Positions 57,528-64,000 of a stretch of 64,000 nt of DNA are shown in pieces. Location: assembly GCF_001293465.1 (NCBI RefSeq), contig NZ_JSYZ01000026.1, positions 31,502 to 95,501 on the forward strand, given 5' to 3'. The translations under genes were made by a program, and so were the position numbers. The notes below the pieces were generated by a model. That model had not been told where the DNA came from, did not search any database, and worked only from the letters and a program-made list of their open reading frames with translations. This DNA comes from Pseudomonas asplenii. Lineage in GTDB: Bacteria > Pseudomonadota > Gammaproteobacteria > Pseudomonadales > Pseudomonadaceae. Numbering within the stretch: position 1 is the first letter of the stretch; each line of letters begins with the position of its first letter.

Positions 57528-58088
57528 ATGAATATCCCTAATCTGATCACCGTTCTGCGCGTTGTACTTATCCCGATCTTCATTCTGTTGTTTTACCTGC
57601 CGTACCAGTGGAGTTACCTGGCGGCCAGTTCGGTTTTCGCCTTTGCCGCGGCAACGGACTGGCTCGATGGCTACCTGGCACGACGCCTGGAACAGAGCAC
57701 GCCATTCGGTGCCTTCCTGGACCCGGTGGCCGACAAACTGATGGTGGCGGTGGCCCTGGTCCTGCTGGTGCAGGAGCACGCCAACTTCTGGCTGACCTTT
57801 CCGGCGGTGGTGATCATTGGACGTGAGATCGTGGTGTCGGCCCTGCGCGAGTGGATGGCCGAGATCGGTGCGCGTGCACAGGTCGCGGTTTCGAAGATGG
57901 GCAAATGGAAAACCGCCGCGCAGATGCTGGCGCTGGTGATCCTGCTGGCCAACCCCTCGGCCCTCAGCTTCTGGGTCGTGGTCGGCTATGCGCTGTTGAT
58001 GGTCGCTGCGGGCCTGACCCTGTGGTCGATGGTGCAGTATCTGCGGGCCGCCTGGCCGCACCTGCGGATCAATGGTGAAAATAAATAA
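57528..58088 (+). CDS. pgsA: CDP-diacylglycerol-glycerol-3-phosphate 3-phosphatidyltransferase
   Basis: A 186-residue inner-membrane enzyme of phosphatidylglycerol synthesis. The CDP-alcohol motif D-x2-DG-x2-AR-x8-G-x3-D-x3-D is complete: [18 protein letters not shown] then [12 protein letters not shown] 57528 is used; GTG two codons earlier is less likely. Third gene of the gacA-uvrC-pgsA set. Confidence 0.96.
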   Translation: MNIPNLITVLRVVLIPIFILLFYLPYQWSYLAASSVFAFAAATDWLDGYLARRLEQSTPFGAFLDPVADKLMVAVALVLLVQEHANFWLTFPAVVIIGREIVVSALREWMAEIGARAQVAVSKMGKWKTAAQMLALVILLANPSALSFWVVVGYALLMVAAGLTLWSMVQYLRAAWPHLRINGENK

Positions 58089-58108
58089 AACTTTTTTGAA
58101 TCAAGGGG

Positions 58109-58136
58109 TTGACGTGGTGCGTAGATTCTATAGAAT
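58109..58136 (+). promoter_or_regulatory. promoter of tRNA-Gly
   Basis: TTGACG at 58109-58114 and TAGAAT at 58131-58136, 16 bases apart. Confidence 0.7.
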
Positions 58137-58154
58137 GCGCATCACCAAGACGAC

Positions 58155-58230
<76 letters not shown>

Positions 58231-58283
58231 GTTACTGGATTTACAGAGTTCCATGGACAGCCACAGAAGTCTGTAAGTCATTG

Positions 58284-58309
58284 AAAAAAGGAGCTTCGGC
58301 TCCTTTTTT
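58284..58309 (+). terminator. terminator of tRNA-Gly
   Basis: GGAGC-TTCG-GCTCC with A6 before and T6 after. Confidence 0.9.
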
Positions 58310-58464
58310 CGTTCCAGTGCCCTCCACTGGAATCCACCGCTAGCCACGCCCAACAAGTACAGAAATAAGTACATCGAATTTGGGCGTTGGCCAAGGCGAA
58401 TTGTCGCTAGAGCCTACGAGTCCTTCAAGCCGATATCTCCTCCCTTGTATTGGAGGATAGTTCC

Positions 58465-58491
58465 ATGGCTTTGACCGATAAGGCGGTGCGT
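58465..58491 (+). pseudogene. first nine codons of a P4-type integrase
   Basis: GGAGG eight bases upstream, then MALTDKAVR, the conserved opening of P4-family tyrosine integrases. It is cut at codon 9, where an IS3-type end (TAGTGGTCAACTAATCCCGG) begins. It points away from the tRNA-Gly, the normal orientation of island integrases at that site. Confidence 0.65.
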
Positions 58492-58498
58492 GTAGTGG

Positions 58499-58733
58499 TC
58501 AACTAATCCCGGACACCTCGATAGGTAATTTCGGCACCATCGTCTGCTCGTAAGCAGTCGGTGGCAAATATCCCAGTTTCGAGTGCAGCCATTCGTTGTT
58601 GTAAAACCCAACGATGTATTCGGTGATGTCGCGTATGGCCTCGCCATGGTTGGCGTAATCACGCCGCCACACCCGTTCCATTTTCAAGCTCAGGAAGAAG
58701 CGCTCCATCACCGAGTTGTCCCAGCAGTTACCG
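58499..58733 (-). pseudogene. IS3-family transposase C-terminal remnant
   Basis: About 75 residues of OrfB remain: GNCWDNSVMERFFLSLKMER (with the last catalytic Glu), YIVGFYNNEWLHSKLGYLPP and a stop in the terminal repeat. The upstream 200 residues are missing, cut by the short element at 58734. Confidence 0.8.
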
Positions 58734-58807
58734 TAGTGGTTCAATTTCCCCAGACACCCGATAGGTGGAACATGCATCTTTCAGGGGGCCGGGGAAGTTT
58801 AACCACT
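58734..58807. mobile_element. 74-bp remnant with IS3-type ends
   Basis: TAGTGGTTCAATTTCCCC at one end and, inverted, AGTGGTTAAACTTCCCC at the other, matching at 15 of 17 positions. Just inside one end the bases encode PPIGCLGKLN, resembling the last codons of the neighbouring transposase. It looks like an internally deleted IS. Confidence 0.55.
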
Positions 58808-59007
58808 GCAGATGGCTGGAGCCGGAACGGGTGGTGTCTTGTACGCTAGGCAGGGGCATTCGCCAGGGATGTTCCAGATCGTCGCACACATGTACGGTCG
58901 CATCGCATATTGAGTAAGTTGCGGGGCGATGAGGTGGGGAAGGGGGCTGAGAGGTCAGAATCCCCACACACCGCTGTTGCGGCGTGTGGGGGTAAGTGTG
59001 GCGTGTA
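58808..59007. other. unassigned sequence after the IS debris
   Basis: No gene or known repeat was recognised. CACACACCGC...GCGGTGTGTGGG-like inverted bases at 58970-58992 (CCACACACCGC, GCGGCGTGTGGG) form a terminator-like hairpin for the dehydrogenase gene on the minus strand. Confidence 0.4.
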
Positions 59008-60495
59008 TCAGTTGGCGTCGATCCAGATGGTCTTCAGCTCGGTGTACTGGTCGTGGGCCCACTGCGACTTGTCGCGACCACCGAAACCGGACTGCTTGTA
59101 GCCACCGAACGGCGTCGAGGCATCGCCTTCGCCGAAGCTGTTGACGGTGACGATACCGGCACGGATCTCCCGCGACAGGCGCAGCGCGTTGCGCAGGCTG
59201 CCGGTGTAGGCCGAGGCGGCCAGGCCGTAGATGGTATCGTTGGCCAGCTCGATCGCCTGGTCGAGGGTTTTGAACGAGGTCACGCTCAAGACCGGGCCGA
59301 ACACCTCTTCACGGAACAGGGCGTTGTCGGACGGCACGTTGTCGACCACGGTCGGCTCGACGAAGCCGTCGGCGGCCTTGCCACCGAAGATGATCGACAT
59401 CTTGTCGCCGGCGGCCTGCTCGATGTAGCTGCGCACTTTCTCGAAGTGCGATTTGCTGACCAGCGAACCCAGGCGATTGGCCGGGTCCAGCGGGTCGCCC
59501 AGGCTCCAGTCGCGCAGTTGCACGCCAATGCGCTCGAGCAGGGCGTCCTTGATGTCTTCGTGGACGATCAGGCGCGAGGAGGCCGAGCAGTTCTCGCCCA
59601 TGTTCCAGAAGGCGCCGTTGACCACGTGACGGGCCACGCGGTCCAGGTCCTCGACATCGTCCATGACCACCGCCGGGTTCTTGCCACCCAGCTCCAGCAC
59701 GATGCGCTTGAGGTTGGACTCGGCTGCGTACTGCAGGAACAGGCGACCGGTGTCGGTCGAGCCGGTGAAGCTGACCATGGTCACGTCGTCATGACGGCCC
59801 AGGGGCTCGCCGACTTCCTTGCCACCGCCAGGCACGACGTTGAACACGCCGGCCGGGATACCGGCCTGGTGCGCCAGTTCGGCCACGCGCAGGGCGGTGA
59901 GGGTGGTTTCCTTGGCCGGCTTGACCACGATCGAGCAACCGGCGGCCAGGGACGGGCCGATTTTCCAGGCCAGCATCAGCAGCGGGAAGTTCCACGGCAG
60001 CACCAGGCCGACCACGCCGATCGGCTCACGCACGACCAGGGTCAGGGCACCCGAACCGGTCGGTGCGGTGGCGTCGTAGATCTTGTCGATCAACTCGGCG
60101 TGCCAGCGCAGGGTGTGGATGGTCTCCGGCACGTCGGTGGCCTGGCATTCGCCGACCGGCTTGCCGCTGTCCAGGCTTTCCAGCACGGCCAGCTCGTGGG
60201 CGTTGTCTTCCAGCAGTTGGGCGAAGCGCAGCAGCACGTGCTTGCGCTCACCCGGCGAGAGCAGGTGCCAGCGACCGTCGTCGAAGGCTTCCTTGGCCGC
60301 AGCCACGGCCAGGTCGACGTCGCGGCTGTCGCAGGCGGTGATCTTCGCCAGCAACTGGCCGGTGGCCGGGTTGAAGGTGTCGAACGTCCGGCCGCCCAGG
60401 GCGTCGCGCAATTCCCCGCCGATGTAGGCCTGGGTCGGGAACTTCAGGTTGGCGGCAATCGCCGCGTATTCGTCTTTGCTCAGTACGTCGGTCAT
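59008..60495 (-). CDS. aldehyde dehydrogenase (PuuC/KauB-like)
   Basis: A 495-residue NAD(P)-dependent dehydrogenase. The catalytic Cys is in NMGENCSASSR, the general-base Glu in VLELGGKNPAV and the cofactor loop is SFTGSTDTGR. Overall it resembles gamma-glutamyl-gamma-aminobutyraldehyde dehydrogenases. It lies four bases after the DapA-like gene and last in the operon. It would oxidise the aldehyde produced by the amine oxidase or the lyase. Confidence 0.93.
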   Translation of the reverse strand: MTDVLSKDEYAAIAANLKFPTQAYIGGELRDALGGRTFDTFNPATGQLLAKITACDSRDVDLAVAAAKEAFDDGRWHLLSPGERKHVLLRFAQLLEDNAHELAVLESLDSGKPVGECQATDVPETIHTLRWHAELIDKIYDATAPTGSGALTLVVREPIGVVGLVLPWNFPLLMLAWKIGPSLAAGCSIVVKPAKETTLTALRVAELAHQAGIPAGVFNVVPGGGKEVGEPLGRHDDVTMVSFTGSTDTGRLFLQYAAESNLKRIVLELGGKNPAVVMDDVEDLDRVARHVVNGAFWNMGENCSASSRLIVHEDIKDALLERIGVQLRDWSLGDPLDPANRLGSLVSKSHFEKVRSYIEQAAGDKMSIIFGGKAADGFVEPTVVDNVPSDNALFREEVFGPVLSVTSFKTLDQAIELANDTIYGLAASAYTGSLRNALRLSREIRAGIVTVNSFGEGDASTPFGGYKQSGFGGRDKSQWAHDQYTELKTIWIDAN

Positions 60496-60499
60496 TTGC

Positions 60500-61399
60500 T
60501 CAGGCTCCCTTGATTGCGGCGATTTTGGCCTTGAGGGTTTTGATGATTTCCTGCAGGGCTGCTTGCTCCTGTTCGTCCAGGCCGCTCAGCGGTGCGCGCA
60601 CGCCACCGGTGACCAGGCCGTTGAGAGCCACGCCGTGCTTGATCGACTGGACGAACTTGCCACCTTCGAGGAAGTCCATCAGCGGCATCATCGCGGCCAT
60701 GATCTGGCGACCCTTGGCGAAGTTGCCTTCCAGCACACAGGCTTCGTACAGGGCGATGTGTTCGGCCGGGATGAAGTTGGAACCGGCACAGACCCAGCTG
60801 CGCGCGCCCCAGGCGAAGAATTCCAGGGCCTGATCGTCCCAGCCGCAGGACAGGGCGATCTGTGGGTAGCGCTCGCCGAAGTGGTGGATGCGGGCGATGT
60901 CACCGGAGCTTTCCTTGATCGCGACGATGTTGCGGCTGCTGCTCACGGCTTCGAAGAACTCGGGGCCCATGTCGACGCTCATGCGGCCCGGGTAGTTGTA
61001 GAGCATGATCGGTAGGCCGGCGGCGCGGTCGACCGCCAGCACGTGGTTGGCGATTTCCTGCTGGGTCGGCAGCGCGTAGGGTGGCGAACCGACCAGGATG
61101 GCGTCGGCCTTGGCCGCCTTGGCGGCTTCGGCGTAGGCGACCGACTCCTCGGTGCGGATGGCGCCGGTACCGATCACCAGCGGGGTGCGGCCATTGATCA
61201 CTTCGGCGGCCAGGCGGGTCAGGTCCAGGCGTTCCTGGATGCTGTGGGCGTAGTACTCGCCGGTTGAGCCGCCGATGATGATGCCGTGCACCTTCTGCTC
61301 GATCAGGTATTCCAGGACCTGGGCGAAGGCGCCGCTGTCGATGGAGCCGTCAGCGGCCAGGGGGGTGATGGCGGGGGTAAAGATACCGTCGAAGTTCAT
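60500..61399 (-). CDS. DapA family (N-acetylneuraminate lyase-like) aldolase
   Basis: A 299-residue (beta/alpha)8 class I aldolase. The Schiff-base Lys is in NIVAIKESSGDI, the Tyr in PIMLYNYPGRM, and the substrate loop in GGSTGEYYAHS. It is not a canonical DapA, so it may cleave or deaminate a 2-keto acid, as in hydroxyproline or sugar-acid degradation. ATG 61399 has GGAG seven bases upstream. Confidence 0.88.
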   Translation of the reverse strand: MNFDGIFTPAITPLAADGSIDSGAFAQVLEYLIEQKVHGIIIGGSTGEYYAHSIQERLDLTRLAAEVINGRTPLVIGTGAIRTEESVAYAEAAKAAKADAILVGSPPYALPTQQEIANHVLAVDRAAGLPIMLYNYPGRMSVDMGPEFFEAVSSSRNIVAIKESSGDIARIHHFGERYPQIALSCGWDDQALEFFAWGARSWVCAGSNFIPAEHIALYEACVLEGNFAKGRQIMAAMMPLMDFLEGGKFVQSIKHGVALNGLVTGGVRAPLSGLDEQEQAALQEIIKTLKAKIAAIKGA

Positions 61400-61505
61400 C
61401 ATTGTTCTCCAGAGAATCAAGGGTGGGGGTGACGCCGCCAGCGAACGTGGTGCTGGCGGCGTCGGTACTACTCAGTTCATCAATGCAGTCAGTTCATCAA
61501 AGCGG

Positions 61506-62834
61506 TCAGTTCAGCGAAGCGGCCTGCTGCAGGTTCAGCGAGCGGGTTTCCGGGGCCAGGGCCCAGGAGAAGGCCAGGCCGACGAAGGTGACAATGGCGG
61601 CGGCGTACATGGTCTGTTCGATACCGATGCTGTCCAGGGCCGCCGGTACCAGCCAGGTGCCCACCGCGGCGCCGATGCGTGACAGCGAGGTGCCGACGCC
61701 CACGGCCTGGGCGCGGATCTCGGTCGGGAAGATTTCGTTCGGGTACACCAGTTGCAGCACCTGGGCACCGCCGATGAACAGCGCGTAGGCGCCGAACAGG
61801 GTGAGGATCACCAGGCCCGAAGCGTTGTGCGAGGCGCCCAGGGCGAGCAGGGCCAGGCCGGACCAGAAGAAGCTGTGGATCAGCATCCGCCGACGACCCA
61901 GGCTATTGATCAGGCGGGTGGCGACGATGCAGCCGACCACGAACAGCAGGGTGATCGCCACCGAGCCGACCGAGGCCAGGGTGCCGTCCAGGTTGAGGGC
62001 GCGCAGCACTTGCGGGGCGAAGGCATACACGGCGAACACCGGGATGACCGAGCAGGTCCAGAACATGGTCACGAACAGCATGCGCTTGCCGTAGCCTGAG
62101 TGCAGCAGGCTGAGGATCGAGACTTTGCGCTCGGCCGGCTCCTCCGGCAGGTTGTCCAGCGAGTACGACGGACCGAACACCTGCTGGATGATCGCCTCGG
62201 CTTCCTGGGCGCGACCTTTCTTGAGCAGCCAGCGTGGCGACTCGGGCGTGCCCAGGCGTACCAGGAACAGCAGCGCGCCAATCACCGCGGCACTGGCCAG
62301 AACCAGGCGCCAGGCATCGGGGCCGGCGAAGTGGAGCAGAAGCTCGCCCACCAGGTAGGCGAAGGCGGCACCGGCGAACCAGAGGATGGTCAGCGTCGCC
62401 AGGCGTGGGCCGCGATACTTGCGCGGCAGGAATTCCACCAGCAGGGCGGTGGCGACCGGGTATTCGATGCCGATGGCGGCCCCCAGCAGCAGGCGGGCGA
62501 TGAAAATCTCCTCGCCGGACTGGGCCCAGAGCTGGGCCAGCGAGCAGAGGATGAACAGGGTCGGGCCGACGAAGAAGATCCGCTGGCGGCCGAAGCGGTC
62601 GGTCAGCCAGCCGCCGACGAAACCGCCGAAGAAGATGCCGATCAGCGCCGAGGCGGCGATCAGGCCTTGCCAGAAGGCGTTCAGGCTCAGGGCGGCGGCC
62701 ATGTGCACGATGGCCACGCCGACGATGCTCAGTACATAACCGTCGACGAAGGAGCCGCCGCCGGAGCGGACGGTCAGGCGCTGGTGAAAGCGGTTGAGGG
62801 GGGCGTCTTCGATCGAGTGATGGTTGTTTTTCAT
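61506..62834 (-). CDS. MFS transporter, metabolite:H+ symporter type
   Basis: A 442-residue major facilitator with 12 helices. Motif A is GGWLTDRFGRQRIFF after helix 2 and the family motif RLLLGAAIGIEYPVA is in helix 4. A cytoplasmic loop (about 210-240) follows helix 6. It resembles sugar/aromatic-acid symporters. GGAGAC precedes the ATG. It probably imports the substrate of the operon. Confidence 0.9.
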   Translation of the reverse strand: MKNNHHSIEDAPLNRFHQRLTVRSGGGSFVDGYVLSIVGVAIVHMAAALSLNAFWQGLIAASALIGIFFGGFVGGWLTDRFGRQRIFFVGPTLFILCSLAQLWAQSGEEIFIARLLLGAAIGIEYPVATALLVEFLPRKYRGPRLATLTILWFAGAAFAYLVGELLLHFAGPDAWRLVLASAAVIGALLFLVRLGTPESPRWLLKKGRAQEAEAIIQQVFGPSYSLDNLPEEPAERKVSILSLLHSGYGKRMLFVTMFWTCSVIPVFAVYAFAPQVLRALNLDGTLASVGSVAITLLFVVGCIVATRLINSLGRRRMLIHSFFWSGLALLALGASHNASGLVILTLFGAYALFIGGAQVLQLVYPNEIFPTEIRAQAVGVGTSLSRIGAAVGTWLVPAALDSIGIEQTMYAAAIVTFVGLAFSWALAPETRSLNLQQAASLN

Positions 62835-62958
62835 ATTGTCTCCACGTGTTGATCGTTCGCAGCTTCCGGCCTGATGCGGACGGGGCCGGGCCGCACCGCG
62901 ACATCCGGGGAACGTCGCGGCAAATCGTTCAGGGGCCCGGCTGGAGCGGGCCCGGCTT

Positions 62959-64000
62959 TCAGCTCTCCGCGCCGGCGCGGTACTGACCCCAGCGCAGGTT
63001 CATGTTCACGCCCATCGACAGAAACGGTTGTGGCGGGTTGGCGCAAGGGCCCGGGGCCTTGAGCAGGAACCGGGTGAGTTCGTCTTCCTGGCCACTGAGC
63101 CAGTCGCCCAGCAGCTTGCCGGTGGCGGTGCCGCGGGTGACGCCCAGGCCGTTGCAACCCAGGGCGCCATAGACGTTGGGTGCCAGTTGGCCGAAGAAGC
63201 CGTTGTGGTTGCGGGTCATCGCCAGGGCTCCGCCCCAGGTGTATTCGAAATCCACGTTGGGCAGCATCGGGAAGCGCCGGGTGTAGGAGGCGCGGTGACG
63301 CTCGATGAAGCGCTCCAGGTAGCGCTCCCGGGCGCGGCCGTCGGGGTTGAAGCTGAAGCTGTTGCGGATCAGCAGGCGCTGGTCCGGGGTGCGGCGCACG
63401 GTGGTGCCGAACGGGTCGGCGGGGATGATGCCCCAGTACGGATCGCCGCCCAGGCGCGCCTGTTCTTCGTCGGTGAGCGGGCGGGTGATGCTGGCGTAGG
63501 TGAAGATCGGCAGCATGCGGCCCTTGAGGAAACCGAAGTGCATGCCGAACGCGTTGTTGGCCAGGACCAGGCGGTCGGCCTCGATGCTGCCGTTGGCATG
63601 CTTGAGGACGATGCGCGGGCTGTACTCGACCTCGAGGATCGGCGTGTGTTCATACAGGCTGACGTTGCCGGGCAGGGTGTCGGCCAGGCCCTTGACCAGG
63701 GCCGACGGCTGGATCAGCGCGGTGCCGGGAGTGAACAGCGCCTGGCGGTAGAAGCCGGTGCCGACCCGCTGGCGCAGGGCCTCGGCGCCGACCATCTCGC
63801 ACGGTTCGCCGAGTTTCTCCAGGCCACGCCGGTAGGCGTCGAGCACGGCCATGCCGCGATCCTCGACGGCGGCCTGGTACTTGCCGCAGAAGGTCATCTG
63901 GCAGTCGATGCCGTAGGTGTCGACCAGTTGCTTGAGGTAGCGCTGGCCGGACAGGTTCAGCTTGAGCACGGTCCTGGCGGTGTCGATGTCGCCGATGTAG
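62959..64000 (-). CDS. FAD-dependent amine oxidase, 5' end beyond the window
   Basis: At least 347 residues of a DAO-fold flavoenzyme. The C-terminal GALGCNGLGVTRGTATGKLL is the second FAD contact; the first (GxGxxG) is outside the window. It resembles PuuB/PauB enzymes. It is the first visible gene of the operon, 124 bases before the MFS gene. The reading frame is open to the window edge. Confidence 0.88.
   Translation of the reverse strand, partial: YIGDIDTARTVLKLNLSGQRYLKQLVDTYGIDCQMTFCGKYQAAVEDRGMAVLDAYRRGLEKLGEPCEMVGAEALRQRVGTGFYRQALFTPGTALIQPSALVKGLADTLPGNVSLYEHTPILEVEYSPRIVLKHANGSIEADRLVLANNAFGMHFGFLKGRMLPIFTYASITRPLTDEEQARLGGDPYWGIIPADPFGTTVRRTPDQRLLIRNSFSFNPDGRARERYLERFIERHRASYTRRFPMLPNVDFEYTWGGALAMTRNHNGFFGQLAPNVYGALGCNGLGVTRGTATGKLLGDWLSGQEDELTRFLLKAPGPCANPPQPFLSMGVNMNLRWGQYRAGAES

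Noticed and set aside
58310-58464. Direct repeat of the tRNA-Gly 3' end (att site)
   Set aside because: No copy of the tRNA tail was seen here or further on in the window.

Overview
The window reads as a stretch of a Pseudomonas chromosome, most like the P. fluorescens/P. protegens side of the genus. The evidence is uniformly high GC, the order gacA-uvrC-pgsA-tRNA-Gly (with gacA on a TTG start), REP/REPIN palindromes of the GGAGC...GCTTGCCCGCGAA type between genes, a yejABEF-hbcR-gntP-bdhA-aacS block, and many LysR/AraC regulators. Nearly all of it is ordinary chromosomal backbone. No intact prophage, CRISPR array or defence island was seen.

Layout. 1-6.4 kb: an AraC regulator diverges from an operon encoding a CxxC carboxymuconolactone-decarboxylase-like protein, an acyl-CoA-dehydrogenase-like enzyme and an SsuABC/NrtABC-type ABC importer with a Tat-exported binding protein; a methyltransferase follows. 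6.4-17 kb: small membrane proteins, GNAT, two LysE exporters, two AraC regulators, a large membrane-anchored beta-propeller-like protein, a GAF-GGDEF diguanylate cyclase and PbpG. 17-26.5 kb: small hypotheticals, an AroE-like dehydrogenase, YceH, an MFS pump, NhaR, TerC, a C39-peptidase-like lipoprotein that has lost its catalytic Cys and His, and a PuuB-like amine oxidase. 26.6-27 kb: two tandem tRNA-Val(GAC) units. 27-37.6 kb: an SPFH protein, TopB with a LexA-type box upstream, a LysR/YcaC-hydrolase pair, a hybrid histidine kinase and an Lrp regulator, with an AT-rich intergenic region (33.4-34 kb) holding a candidate small RNA. 37.8-45.1 kb: a delta-60 repeat protein, then the 3-hydroxybutyrate block (aacS, bdhA, gntP) with a sigma-54 promoter and its activator HbcR. 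45.1-50.7 kb: the yejABEF peptide importer. 50.8-53 kb: a parvulin, then a DAHP synthase preceded by an aromatic-rich leader peptide and an intrinsic terminator (an attenuator). 53-58.2 kb: nitrilase/GNAT pair, two divergent phage-like DNA-binding proteins, gacA, uvrC, pgsA, tRNA-Gly. 58.3-58.9 kb: the scar of a genomic island (nine codons of a P4-type integrase cut by IS3-family debris). 59-64 kb: an operon of aldehyde dehydrogenase, DapA-family lyase, MFS transporter and FAD amine oxidase, running off the window end.

How the genes work together. The 3-hydroxybutyrate block imports hydroxybutyrate (GntP), oxidises it to acetoacetate (Bdh) and activates that to acetoacetyl-CoA (AacS), under HbcR and RpoN. 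The DAHP synthase gene appears to sense charged aromatic tRNAs through its leader. GacA is the response regulator that drives secondary metabolism in this group. The last operon looks like uptake and oxidation of an amino compound. The most interesting unexplained signals are the DAHP-synthase leader plus a second Tyr-rich small ORF, the repeated 18-bp TGTCTCT-type sites at hbcR/gntP, the SOS-like box before topB, the pseudo-peptidase, and the candidate sRNA at 33.8 kb.
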